Shown: one piece after another, positions 32,563 through 45,262 of the stretch
Layout of the letters: every line of letters begins with the position of its first letter
Position numbering within the stretch: position 1 is the first letter of the stretch
Source of the DNA: Erythroxylum novogranatense
Taxonomy: Eukaryota; Streptophyta; Magnoliopsida; Malpighiales; Erythroxylaceae
NCBI GenBank assembly: GCA_029891385.1
Contig: CM057226.1
Location: forward strand, 91,272,977 to 91,336,976
Direction: 5' to 3'
Length of the DNA stretch: 64,000 nucleotides
The notes under the pieces: generated by a model
The model's database searches: none
What the model saw: only the letters and a program-made list of their open reading frames with translations
Told to the model about the DNA's origin: nothing
Program-made: the position numbers and the translations under genes

Positions 32563-33990
32563 CTAAGATCTCTTTTTCATATTCATCATCTTTTGGTTTA
32601 GCCAACCTGCTAGGAAAAGGAGGTAAACGTGCATTAGTTGATATTGATGATGATGAATGATTTTTACCTTTGTTAATTCTTTAGTTGGAAGTTTTTCCTT
32701 CTTTTCTCCATCATCATGCTTTTCTATCCCTATGGGTAAAGAAGTTCGAGATTGAATTTCCTTACCACTTTTCAAAGTCATTGCATTCACATTCTCCTTA
32801 GGATTCACTACTATTTAGGAAGGTAATTTCCCCGATGCTTGCACTTCCAATTTACTTACTGAGGTGACTAATTGAGTGATATGATTTTCCAAGTTTTGAA
32901 GGCTTGCCCTTGTTTCCTGTTGAAATTGTTAAGTATTATTAGCAAGCGCCTTAACAATTTTGTCTACAGACATACCTGAATTCGAAGATTGAGGTTGAGC
33001 ATATGTAGGAGCTTGAGGTTGTTTAACAATCTGAGGTTGATATCTTGTTGGCTTCTTTGATTTCCATAGCTAAAATTTGGATGATCCCTCCATCTTGGAT
33101 TGTAGTAATTGGAATAAGGGTCATACTTTCGTTGAGGTTGACCAGGAAAGCCCCTTATTGCGTTAGTTTCTTAAAGAGAGTCTTGTTGCAATGTAAGGAA
33201 TATATCTATAGGATGTCCAGAAAATGAGCATATTCTGCACACTCTTGCTGATTGCAATTGACCTATAACCATTTAACGAACTAAAGTGGTTAAATCAGAA
33301 ATTTTATCCTCAAGATGCATGTTACTTACCTCATTCACAAGCTTAATAACTCCATCCTTCCTTGTCCTAAACTATTGAGAATTTTCAGCTATAATTGATA
33401 TCAATTGTTTGGCCACCTCAGGTGTTTTGTTTACCAGAGCTTTTTTACTAGCTGCATCAACCATACTTCAATCCATTGGCAATAGTCCTTCATAAAAGTA
33501 TTGAATTAGAAGTTGATGGGGAATTTGATGATGTAGACAGTTAGCACATAACTCCTTAAACCTTTCCCAATATTCATATACTGTTTCTCTTGTAATTTGT
33601 CTTATCCCATATATCTCCTTTCTGATAGTCGCAGCTTTTGATGTAGGAAAGAACTTCTCCAAAAATATTGTTTTCATCTTATTCCACGTTGTCACTGAGC
33701 GAAGGGGAAGATAGTATAACCAATCCTTTGCATTATCTTTTAATGAGAACGAAAAGGCCCTGAGATTAATTTGTTCTTCTATCACCCTTTGTGGTTTCAT
33801 TCCAAAGCAAACAACATGAAATTCCTTCAGGTGTTTATGTGGATCTTCACCTGAAAGACCACGAAAAATAGGTAGAAGTTAATCAAACCAGATTTCAATT
33901 TGAAATCTACCTCAACGTCTAGAAATTGAATGCATAAGGGTTGTTGACTCAAATTCAGTGCCACTAACTCCCTCAATGTTTTAGGGTTGA
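32563..33990 (-). pseudogene. Athila-like gag
   Basis: The N-terminal core reads FRGLSGEDPHKHLKEFHVVC and then, in 33800-33468, INLRAFSFSLKDNAKDWLYY and YWERFKELCANCLHHQIP, the capsid-like Athila Gag. Further downstream are a decayed zinc-knuckle (VCRICSFSGHPIDI, about 33215) and NVNAMTLKSGKEIQSR at 32808-32563, the conserved patch before protease. Stops and a frameshift near 33870 break it. Gag would package the element RNA. Confidence 0.75.
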
Positions 33991-34230
33991 GATTTGTCAT
34001 CTTTTCATCCTCTTCTTGAAAATTAAAGTCTTCACCAATTGTTAGATTTACTTAAACTTTCACGTCTGAAGATGAATGTCCACTTCCTTATTTAGTCTCT
34101 TTTCTCAAACACGTGCTATCTTCTTAATTTTTGGATTATATTGCAATTTACCTATTTGAGAAGCACGAGTCATACAAGACAAGAGGTTAGCAGGAACCGT
34201 AAAAATAAAAACTCAAAGAAACTTGAATTA

Positions 34231-34252
34231 GGTCCTCAGCAACGACGCCGAA
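34231..34252 (-). other. Athila-like primer binding site (decayed)
   Basis: The minus strand reads TTCGGCGTCGTTGCTGAGGA. The usual Athila site is TGGCGCCGTTGCCGGGGA-like, and the differences are mostly C-to-T or G-to-A changes, as expected from decay of methylated cytosines. It lies 12 bases from the proposed LTR end. Confidence 0.65.
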
Positions 34253-34264
34253 TTTTGGTCAGTT

Positions 34265-35478
34265 TGTTGAAGCCCTTAAAATAATTTTGATTCTCCAAAC
34301 TTTTTGTAGTAGTCGTGAAACTAGGTCGAATCCCTAGAGAACTAAGCACTAACTTCTTAATTTCAATTAATAAAAGTAAATGAGGAGGGGTTTCAATTAA
34401 ATAACTGATTAACTAAAATTAAGACTAAAACAAATTAAATCAACTAAATTTAAAAATGAAAAAGTCAAGATTACTAAATTCATAATTAAGGGAATGGTCT
34501 CATCTAATTATAACATTGATCATTGGTTTAAAGAGAATATTTTCACGATTCAAGCAGTTAGTCTGAAACATATTAAGATAGATGTAATAAGTCTCATGTT
34601 TTCCTAAATTAATTGGTTCAAATTCAACATCGAAACTAAAACTTATCATCCATTGATTGGGTGTGATAACATTCCATATCAAATAAATGATAGCAATAAG
34701 CTTCGTGAAAAAGACTAAGCCCTAAATTAAACAATCGAGAGAGCTGCAATTATTCAACTTAGTTTTCTTGTTTATCATAAGTTAAATATGGAAATTCATA
34801 AATAACCTATTTCCTACTTAGACCATTCCTTCACGGTTGTTACCGATCATTGAATTCCTGGATAACCATAGAATAATCAATATTAAATTAAATTGTCATA
34901 TTAATTGAATATTAATCATTCATGAAATATAAGAACGCAAAATAAGAAATATTTAAATTAAAACGTGAATAAAAGATTTAGAACACAAAACCTTACAAAG
35001 TTACAACTAGAGTATCAAATTCTTTTGAATCAGAATGATTGAGTTTAGCCATATATGACTTTCGCTCTAATAACAAAAATAGAAGAAAGATTAAAAAAAA
35101 AATACTAAAAACGTAAGAAGAGAGAACCTTTTTGTTGTGAGGAATATCCCTTTTTTAGGGTTTCTAGTATAATCCTAATCTAACTCTAACTTTTAAAGAT
35201 GTCTATCTAAAACAAATTCAAATTTATACATGATAAGGATAAGGTGAAGTCTTCTAGTCAAACTCCAACTCTTCAAATGTTCAATTTTATCCACTTCAGC
35301 AATCTTTTCACTTCATCCAAAATTTTGTAATTATCATCAGTAATGTTCTCAATTTGATACAATCTCTATTCTTTATCTCCTAAAACAAAACAAACATTAA
35401 TTTTAACATTTAAGCACAAAAATAAATTCAAAACAAAGGAGATAATATCAAATAATATAGCAAGATAACACCTTATCA
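34265..35478 (-). repeat. Athila-like 5' LTR
   Basis: Plus-strand ends TGTTGAAGCCC and CACCTTATCA (TG...CA) bracket 1214 bp that begin next to the primer site. The left boundary is fixed by that site; the right one rests on the TGATAAGG start (minus strand), which resembles Athila LTR starts. No second copy is present to confirm it. Confidence 0.6.
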
Positions 35479-35530
35479 GAGCCTAGATCATCTAATTGGA
35501 ATTAAAAATCCAACATTTGATCTTACATAC

Positions 35531-38500
35531 TGTTAGGCCCCATTTTCGGAATCCAACATCGGAATTATAAATTGAAAACCAAAGTGACGGAAATGAAAGA
35601 ACGGATCATCAAAGTGAAAGTGGGCCAAAAAAAAAGAAAAATAAATCGGATCAAAAAGAGAAAAAAATCGAAAGCGCGTGCGGATCCAAAAGAATCGAAA
35701 GGCTACAATCAAGGAATCAAAGAAAACAAAACGGTCCAAACAAACTGAAGGTCAAATTCCGACATCTAAAAACGCATACCTTAGAAAAACTAGCGTTGGA
35801 AACGCAAGACACACTTGGTCTACGCAATTCCAGATCGGTATAATTTTTTTTTCATCATTCAAAACAATTCAATTTTCCATTTGGAAATCATCCATATTCA
35901 AATCTCAATTCATAAGATTCTTCTTATTCATACCTATCCCATACTTCATATTTTAACAAATTCTTATTTTTCTTTTCCATAAAAATCCCGCACATACAAA
36001 ACTAAATACCATCAATTCTTATACAATTAGCACTTCTATATTTTAAAACAATCAACATAATCATCGGACCTCCTGTCTGGAATCCAAACACAATCAAACA
36101 CATTCATATTACCCATAGCACTTCAATTATTCTCAATCATCAAAATCATCGGACCTCCTGTCCAGAATCCAAACACAATCAATCATAATCATATATATAT
36201 AGAACTTCAATAGCCAAGTCACATTCACATCCATCTCATCTCATCCATATATCATTCACTTACCATATCCATACACAAATTTATATCCCAATTCTATACG
36301 CAAATCCATAATTCATTTACATTCCAAAATAAATGCATTACAAATTTTAATGGCATTTTCAAGCCACAATACAACATCAATCTCAAATTCCAAATACAAA
36401 GATACAAAAATCCCCACAATACTCAACATAAGCCTAAGCTCTTGTTTTTACAATAATCTAACTTAAAAATACAATCACAAACATAACGAACGAACGTCTT
36501 GACTTTCTTTCATTCGATCTCCTTCTTAATACCTGCAGATAGGGATGAAAGGGGGTGAGCTTTACAGCTCATGGATAACATGTTTATAACAGAAAAATAA
36601 GCAAAAACTATTTTCAAAAGCTCGTTGTCATTTTATAAAATTTCACGGTTGAAACATCAAATGCTTATTATTTTCAAAATTTCTCAGTTCTTTTCAAAAC
36701 ATTCGTGAACAATTTTAAAACATGTATGCATCACATTTATTAACAGAACATAAGCACATAACACATCAGAAATTTGGTTTGGGTCAGTCCAGAAAACAGA
36801 ACGTATACACATTCCCGTATAGCGGTCCTGTGTAGCCGTGGACAGAACGTACTACACCTTCCCGCATAGCGATTTAGTGTAGCCGTGAATTTATGGGAGT
36901 CCTTAACGAAGCTCCCATTCTACTAACGGACAGGCGGGCAAAGCCTTTGACAAGTGCACTTGACAACTTATGGGACCTAACCAAACCCACATAACAGATA
37001 TTTCACACATGAAAATCGAACTGCCTAAAGGCACCTTTCAAAAACTTAATTTTCATAATCATGTCCTATTCAAACACAACTTCATTCATAATGTCACAAT
37101 GTCACACAAATTCACATATCAAATTCTCAATCATTCAAACACAAGGAATGCGAAAATAGTAGCAATTTATCAAAATCATTTATAAACAAAGAAGTTTACA
37201 ATTGTAGCTATTTATCGAATTATTTGAAAACAATGAATTTGCAAATCATTTCTCTTCTTGATTTTTTGAAAACTTATAATTGGCTCATAATTCAAATTAT
37301 AAACATGGTACCCACCTCATATCCTTGATTGAAACTGGTTCAACGCCTCTCTTAATTTCCCTCATCCAAGACAAAATCCCTAATTCATAGAAATCCAAAA
37401 TTGAACAATTCATACCATGGAATCACCAAAATTGATCTAAGTGAACTTAAACCCATACAATTCTCAAGCTATCTAAACCAAAATTCTTTCAAAATTTAAC
37501 AAATCAAAATTCCAATCTTATCTTAATCTTCACTAAAAGAGAGGCTTCTTGGCTTGAATTAAAGCTCTTGTGCTCCTCTTCATTTTTTTTCCTCTTGAAA
37601 CAACATCAAATTTGCACTTAGAACTCACCAAAAATCAAACCTAAGTTTCTTCTTTCTTCTTCCTCCTTTTCTCCACCGAAATCTCCTCATTCTACTATCT
37701 TCTTTCTTCTTTCTTTTCTTCCTTTTTTCTCCTTCAATTTCGTGCTTCCCTTTTCTTATACGAAGACTCACCTTTTCAATTTACCAACTTGCCATTAATG
37801 AATGAGAAAAGACCCTTATGCCCTTCCTTATAAGCTTTAAAACTTAAAAGCTTAAGTGTTCTTCCAATTTTGCCCCTCATGCATTTTTAACATTTTAAAT
37901 CAATTAATTCACTCCATATCATAGGGCCTTGCACAAATTAACATGCTAATTACTCACATTAACATGCTAATTAAATTCTCAAAATCATAAAATATAACTA
38001 AGTCTCAAAAGATCATTAAATTATGCTTAACTTAGGACATTTTTTTAATCATCAAATTGAAGGAATTTCCTAAAACTTCCTTCTAAAGAAATGTTCCTCA
38101 TTGTCTCAATTCATAATGAAACCAAAAATCATTCAATTTGGTTCAATACTCTAAAAGTTATACTCCAAACATGTTCGGACTATTCTTATGTTAAAATATT
38201 TTCCTGCGATTTGCTTCCATCCAAAAATTGATAGTCTTAGAGACTCAATTGAAACTCAATTTCATCAGAATATTTGTAGCCCTATCTCTCTAGTTCAATC
38301 CAAATCAAGGATCACCTCATTTGGAAGACTAGAGCAAAAGTTATGGCCAAAATACTTTCAGCTCTTACTAATCCAAGACTGAACACTATACCCAAATTCA
38401 CTCCAGAAATTGAAGGTCCTAGAGTCCGAATTAAAATTCCGTCCCTCCAGATAACTTGTAATTCCATGTCTCTATTTTATTTTGCAATAAGAATCAACTC

Positions 38501-40026
38501 AATTGGATCTCCACAGATCAAGATATTGCCAAAATATCGGACCATGCTCAGAAAAATTTTCCAACTCACTTGATTCAATCAATCTTTTCAAAGTTAATCT
38601 AAAAAATCCACAATTTTTTATGGAGAGATAGAGAGATGTCTTAGGAATCCAACGCTTCAAAAATCAAGTCAATCGGATGTCGGACGGAAAAGTTATAAGC
38701 AAAAGAATGGCAAAGGGTCGGATTGGGAAAAATCACAAAAAAATCACCCACGACCACTCGCAACGGCGAGGCCTCGCGGCTGCGAGACGCGCGCTTACGG
38801 TCACTCGCGAGGAGAACCTCCAACCGAGGCGCTCGCGATTGCAAGGCCCGTCAAAAATGCGGCCCTCGCGGTCGCGAGGCCGCAAGTGCGCCGCATCGCA
38901 CTCACGAGCTACCTCCCTTCTGATTTTTTTTCTCCAAAACTCCTAACTTTCAAAATACATAACTTTTTACTCAAGAGTCCAAAATTTATAAACTTGGTAT
39001 CAATAGAAAGATAAAAGAAAGCTCTACAATTTCCACGGAGAACTGAAAAATCAATTTGACTTTTAAGGGAGTCAAAAACCACTTTGAAGTTTCTGTCCAC
39101 TAATGATCATGCGAAACAGTAATAGAAACTTCTAAAAATCATAACTTCCTATTCCATGGTCCAAAAATTCCATACTTTACATCAATGGAAAGATCAAAAC
39201 ATAATCTAAAACTTTTATGAAGCACTTAAAGGCAATTGCAACCTTTAACTAGGTCAATTGTTCAATCAAAGCTTCTGCCCCTAAACATTCACCCTAAACC
39301 ACATCCAATTTCACAATTTCACATCTTTCAATTTCCACAATAAAAAATAACATATTATACATCATTGTAAAGCTATGCAATTTCTCTATAACTTTCATGT
39401 AGACTACTTACTCTAATTGAAACCACATCAGTACAAAATTTGCCTCAAAGCACAGTACACACAAACTTACCCTTAACAACATTTTTTAAAAACAAATCAA
39501 AATAACGTTAACTTAGAAAGATCATAACTTTCAATCCCGATATCGAAAAATATCATACTTTATGGAGATAGAAAGCTCTCAACAGAAGCTACAGGTTTTA
39601 TGAAGATCATTTTATCAAATTCTGCCTAAATAAACCCAGAAAAATTTACAAAGTTTCAGATCCAAATTGCCACTTTCTGCTACTATTCATCTTCAAAATT
39701 TCAGATTTTCAATTCTCCAAAATCTAACACTTTCATTTTTCATTTCTTGCTTTTCAATTCCATTTAAAGAAATTCATTCACTATCAATTCCATTTAAACT
39801 CAAAAAATACCATTTTAGGCCATAATTAATCATAAACATCAATAACAAAAGCATACACACATATACTCTCTCATCATCAACTTGTTAAATTCACCTATCT
39901 TAATCTCATATAACAAATCACATTCTTGAATTTTCTTTTTCTTTGCACATGAATAATTCACCACAAATTACTCATTTAATGTCAATTTACCAATACTAAA
40001 GTCCAATAAGAGATCGGGGTCCAATA
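35531..40026 (-). mobile_element. 4.5-kb solo LTR of a long-LTR gypsy element
   Basis: Plus-strand ends TGTTAGGCCCC and GGGGTCCAATA with a perfect 5-bp duplication CATAC (35526-35530 and 40027-40031). The final CA of the plus strand reads TA, a likely point change. It has no coding domain. On the minus strand: TATAAG at 37755-37760, donor-like GTGAGT at 37623-37628 and GTGGGT at 37310-37315, and a CpG-rich stretch at 38750-38910. Its left-hand ends and the CCCGATATCGAAAAATATC module (39536) are shared with the small LTR element at 53131-55329. No coding sequence links it to a named lineage. Confidence 0.85.
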
Positions 40027-40199
40027 CATACGCAACTAAAGAAAATGTAAAAAGTTAGATATTTAGTTCATAAGAATAACTTAGTAGGATTATGAAATAT
40101 CACCAACTTCACATGAAGTGCTTTAGCCAACTCTCATTGCTCTTTTGTTAACAAGCAAGTATATTAAGAATGTCTTTGTCTTAACCTATTGATAGTTTG

Positions 40200-41300
40200 C
40201 AACAACAAAAATGAAGATCAATATAAGAAAAAAGGAAGATCAAGTTTTATTAAGGCCATTTCACATTTTTTTTATTATTTGGATTCTCATTCTATACTTT
40301 GATGATCAGAAAGGCTCACCACATATAAAATTTTTATTTAATGTTGTTAGATGAGTCTTTTCATTCATTAAGAGGCATTAAAGCTTTTGGTTTCTATAAA
40401 GCCTCTTGATCATTAAAACAAGCTTTGGGGAACATTTTAGGATGTGTTTAATTTATATTTGCATTAATCAATTTGATTTTGAGCATTTGAAAGTGATAAA
40501 ATCATGATTTTTGGGTAATTGTTCGACCTTTACTAATGGTAGACCAATATAAGTCAAAATTGTTAAAATTGATGTACTGTGAGTTAATTGTAGTATTGGT
40601 TGACGTGTTGGTCGACCAATATGGTTAGTTGACTAGTGTTCCAATGGCTAGTAAATTTGGAGATAGACCAGCACTGTATATAATCATTGTAATGATAAAT
40701 TCTTGACTCAAATGGCTATTTTGGGTCCCATAGCACTCTATAAATAGTAATTTTCTCATTAGTTTTACCATTAAGAAGTTTTTGGGTGTTATATACATAC
40801 ATTTCATTGTGTTTTTTAATCATTTGAGTATCATTGTCTCATATTTATATGAGTGGCCCATTCTAGAGTTATCAAGTAAATAAGTGAGATATTTTTAGTT
40901 GCGATACTTTATTGGGGTGTTGCATATTGTAATAGGGAGTGTTTCAATTGGGATTAAGGTTCTTCTTCACCTTGGAAGAATTGTAAGAAGGGTTCCTTTT
41001 CATTAAGAAAGATTGTACAAATGTTGTTTTTCACATTAAAAGGAGAATTATAGAGAAATTCCAAGAAGGTTCTTAGGAGTAGATGTAGACAAATGTTGTT
41101 TATCAAATCAATGTAAATTAGTTTGCATTCTCTCTTCCCTATCCTCTTTAAATTATTGTTCAATTATTTAATTAATTTATATTAAACAATTTCCTCATAC
41201 TTATTTATATTAATGGATGTTAATTAAATACATTTGAAAGAAATTTTTTTGAATTTAGTGAACACTCAATTCAACCCTTAGATGCCATTAAGGATTAACA
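40200..41300 (+). repeat. SIRE-like left LTR
   Basis: Homologous to 47040-47925 from about 40200 onward. The end at 41300 (GGATTAACA) sits two bases before the primer site, and TGTT...AACA would be the terminal inverted repeat. The 5' boundary was not found: the 4.5-kb solo LTR lies just upstream, and 40032-40200 matches nothing. It contains a perfect 12-bp palindrome TTGGTCGACCAA (40608-40619). Confidence 0.6.
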
Positions 41301-41302
41301 AG

Positions 41303-41316
41303 TGGTATTAGAGTGG
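41303..41316 (+). other. SIRE-like primer binding site
   Basis: TGGTATTAGAGTGG, one or two changes from the initiator-methionine tRNA site TGGTATCAGAGC common in plant copia and gypsy elements. It fixes the element's plus orientation. Confidence 0.7.
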
Positions 41317-41339
41317 GTCTATTAGGCCAGCATAATGAA

Positions 41340-42830
41340 ATCCTTTAACAAATATCATAGTGACATATTTAAAAGCATTGTCATCATCATTCAACCAAGA
41401 GGGACAAAACATTAGTAGTTCATCTTTTTTATATAGCAATGATTAACTTTACTGGAAAACTAGGATAATATTGATTTTAATGGTCGAAAGTATTGAACTA
41501 TAGGAAATAGCTTATAATGGTCCTTATTCCTATGAAACTTGTAGATAACAAAAAGGTATAAAAATTAAAGAAAGAATGGGAGCCTAAAAATAAGAGATTA
41601 CTTTCCTTGAATAGTAGGGCCATACACATCCTTTTTTCTTACATTAGGAAGAAATGAATTCAATAGGGTCTTTATGTATTAAATGACTTACAAAATTTGA
41701 CATACTTTATAAATTACATATGAGGGAATCAATCAAGTGAAGGAGAACATTATAAGAATGCTAACACATCAATATGAATTATTCCAAATGAATTACAATG
41801 AAAGCATATCTAATAGGCATACTAGATTTATTCATATTATTAATGTTATCAAGGTCTTGTAAAGACCTGTATTAATGTTGAATCAGTAAGAAAGTTGCTT
41901 ATGTTACTTCCAAAGATGTAGGAAGCTAAAGTGGTAGGATTATGAGAAGCTAAGAATCTACCAACATTACCGCTGGACGAGTTTATTAGATCTGTTCTTA
42001 CATAGGAACTAAGGTTCTAAGAGAAGCAAGAAGAAACAATATTTCTTCTAAAGAAAAGAAATTTAGCATTTAAAGCCTCAAAGAAGAATCAAGTGAGGAG
42101 GAAGAGAACTAATAAAAGCAATGAAGAAGACATTGGTTTAATCACTAGAAAATTTAAGAAGTTCTTAAAGAAGAAATACTCTAAAAGAAATGACTTCAAA
42201 GAAGCTAAAAATGATTTAAAACATAAATCCTCTATTGTTACTTACACGTAGAAAACCTAACTATATAAAGCAACAATATCCTCGACTCAAAGATAATAAG
42301 AAGTGTGAGAGAAACCATAAGAAAGAAAAGAAAGACAAGAAGAAAGAACTTTAAGCATTAACTTAGGATGACACAAGTGAATATGAAAGTGAGTATTCGA
42401 AAGAAGAGATAGCCCATTTGTGTTTTACTGTTATGGATAATGATGAGGTAACATCTAAACCTAACTTGTGCAATAATGATATTAATTTAAATTATTATGA
42501 ATTATTTGAAAGTTTAGAAATCCTGAGCAAGAAGAGAAAGAAATTGTTATTCAAACTTAAGGGGGTTTAAAAAGATTTGGATGCATCTATGAGTAAGAAT
42601 AAAAAGATGACAAGTGAATTAAAGCGTGAGAATGAAACATTTAAAAGGGAGGTAGATTCCTTTAAGGACTCTTTTTCCAAGTTTACCAAAGGGAATACAA
42701 AATTAGAAAACATTCTAAGAGTTCGAAACAATTCTAATGATATAACTATAGAAGTAAAGGAAATTTTAAAAACACATTTATCAAGGAAAAATACTTTCAT
42801 AGTGAAGAATCATTCCTAAAATGACAAATG
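41340..42830 (+). pseudogene. SIRE-like gag remnant
   Basis: Plus-strand frames broken by many stops. Recognisable stretches include HQYELFQMNYNESI (about 41770) and a Leu-Pro-Thr-Leu-Pro-Leu-Asp-Glu-like patch (about 41955), matching the UBN2-type copia Gag. A charged region follows (ITRKFKKFLKKEKYSKRNDF, about 42136-42195), then an 80-codon coiled-coil frame at 42577-42819 (KRENETFKREVDSFKDSFSK). The coiled coil after the capsid domain is typical of SIRE/Maximus Gag. A zinc knuckle was not found. Confidence 0.65.
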
Positions 42831-43830
42831 AGCATAGAGCATCTACATCTAAACATACACATGCACATAACACATCCACTAAGGCTTAAAGTAAACATTA
42901 CTCTTTTATATATGGCTCACATCTAAACATAGAGTTTAATACTATCAAGGTAAGAATATACATAATTTCTATGATAACATGCAAACCCATCTACACTCTT
43001 TTAGGCCTCGAAGAAGCATACATCAAGCGTTCACTCATAGTAGGTATCACTTGTATAATCTTAGGAAATTTTTCTACCCTAGGAGAATATTCAACATATT
43101 TAATGCCCAAGTAAGTTTCCTTATTATGCATACACACATAGAAATGCATATTTGTATCATCAACAATCATATAACATGGTATGTCACTTTTATGGTAAGT
43201 ATAGATATGTTGATATATTTTGTTTTCTTGAATAAAAAATTTCAAGAAAGCCCTTGAAATTGTGGGTTGAAAAGAAGAAAGAACCTAACAACCAAGGAAT
43301 GAAGCTTCCCTGGGTTCTTAAAACACACTGATTACCTTAGTTTACAAGACTATTAGAAAAGAAAGAGCAAATGGTATATAGTAGCTGTAATAGTTATTGA
43401 ATTGAGTATTATTGACGTGTTTATGCATTTTATCTTGATGAACCTAACCTTGTTACCTTTAAGAAAGTCTTGAAGATGTTGTAGGATATGGAGAATTTTG
43501 CCACCGAAGACTTTTCAAAAGGGACATTTATTGAATCAATTGAGATAAATGAGAACGACGAGAAGCCTCTATTGATTGTAAACTCAAGACGAATATTCAT
43601 GCAAGTCTCTCATAAGAAATATTCAACATGAGGTAATTTTTAGTTCATATTTAGAAATATGTGATAACTTACTTTTACGTGTCAATTTGAGTATAAGTCT
43701 TTAGTGATGATTGTTTAGGTTTGAATTATGTATAAGGTGTTTAATAATTTTTTAAAGTGTGAAATTTAGTATATAGACTTCGAGATTAATGTACATAATG
43801 AGTACACAAAGTTAGAATTTACATTAATTG
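42831..43830 (+). other. Decayed internal region of the SIRE-like element
   Basis: No frame over 92 codons shows a domain. Short matches to the Gag-Pol linker of SIRE elements (basic Trp-Val-containing patch near 43265) are suggestive only. Pol should follow here but is missing. Confidence 0.4.
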
Positions 43831-45257
43831 TGTTGGATCGCGTACGGTCCGAGTATTCACAATACATTGCAGAAAAAGACCATACAATAACATGAAGTAT
43901 AATCGAAAATACCAAGGATGTACGAAAATACCTTATTGCCGTGGATAGGTTGCTTCTTTTTCGGATTCTAAGACACTACAAAACGCGAATGCCCTCTACT
44001 GGTATCCACACGAGTATGCACGATTTGGGCTGCAGCTATGGTGTGCTAGCACGTCCTGAAACTCTTCCCGAACGCCGTACAATTTGCCTCTCGGATGGTG
44101 GCTAGGGTTTCGTGTGACAATGGTGTCTCATCTAATGAGACCTATGTTTCTCTATTTATAGAGAAACCCTAATCCCATTAAAGCTCAATAAGTTTCAGCC
44201 CATTATATCTCATATAATAAAAGCCCGACAACTTAATTCAATCTAGCCCAATAAATATATCTACATATATTTATTCAATACCTAATAAATTAGGCCCAAG
44301 AGAATAAGCCCAGATCACATCACTCTTTGTGTGCGACCCTGTAGGCTCATTTGATGTTGGCAATGGGTTGGATCACACTTCAAGGCCCATAAGTCATAAG
44401 CGGCCTCTAGCAAGACGTTATGACTACCCAAATCAAATGAGGATCGATAATCTGATTTAACCTGTAACCATAGTTATAAGCTCAGTCCTTTTGTAACACG
44501 ATATCAAGATTAATCACAAGGCATGGTACATGTCAACCTTTGATTAATCATAGTTTCTTGATCCCTAAGTTGACTGATTATAACAAATGACATTTATGAC
44601 TCCTCATGAATTCATTTGAGCACAACCATGCATTTCTTCAGTCAAACTTGTCAAGAGGCCCAAATGATATCTCTCTCATTTAAGAGAGGTACAAATCTCA
44701 TCTACGTCATTCACATCCCTCCGCATGATTCATTTGATGTCCAATATAAGACTACTTGTTATTCGGTTAAGAATAACTTCGTCTAATATCAAAACATCGA
44801 ATTCCTCATGTAGGGAACCATGATGACTTCAGGTCAAAGGACTAAAGTCAAACCATATTAAGAATCACCAATGACATGAAACCATGTAGTATTCTTTATG
44901 TGGGTTGGTCCAATATATGTTCTCTAACATATATCTATGTTTCTGATTTGATATCTCATATCCATGATCAGTAAAATGTGATCATCAACAAGAACACATA
45001 CTAGCCTTAATTCATTATTGTTCCACCAATAATGATCAACTAGGGACAGTCTAGAATAGTCTTATAACACTTATGGTTTTCCTATCAAGTCACATACTTG
45101 ATGACATAAGTCTAAAACCATTCATGGAATGTAAATCACATTACATAAACGAAATACATGCATATATGAAAGGAATACCTCATAATATATTATTAACAAG
45201 TCATAATGTTAATACATGAATCACAACTATTCATTGACCTAGGGCACACTACTAACA
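43831..45257 (-). mobile_element. Copia solo LTR
   Basis: 1427 bp, plus-strand ends TGTTGGATCGCG and CACTACTAACA, with perfect duplications AATTG (43826-43830 and 45258-45262). On the minus strand it starts TGTTAGTAGTGTGCCCTAGG, a start common in plant copia LTRs of the TAR/Tork kind, and carries a palindromic promoter motif CTATAAATAG near 44152-44163. No coding sequence is present, so it is a solo LTR, younger than the element it interrupts. Confidence 0.85.
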
Positions 45258-45262
45258 AATTG

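Larger units (their letters stand above)
28738..35478 (-). mobile_element. Decayed Athila-like Ty3/gypsy element
   Basis: Minus-strand order from right: 5' LTR (34265-35478), primer site (34231-34252), gag, protease, RT, RNase H, integrase. Gag motifs (FSLKDNAKDWLYYLP, RKEIYGIRQI) and the primer site identify the Athila group. Frames are broken by many stops and shifts, and at least two catalytic residues are lost. No left LTR was found in the window, so the element is truncated or its 3' LTR has diverged beyond recognition. Confidence 0.8.

Noticed and set aside
38677..38946. Arg/Ser-rich 89-codon frame
   Set aside because: Produced by the CpG-rich island of the 4.5-kb solo LTR; frames are open on several strands.
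43831..45257. Full copia element at this position
   Set aside because: A single LTR with perfect target duplication and no internal sequence; called a solo LTR.
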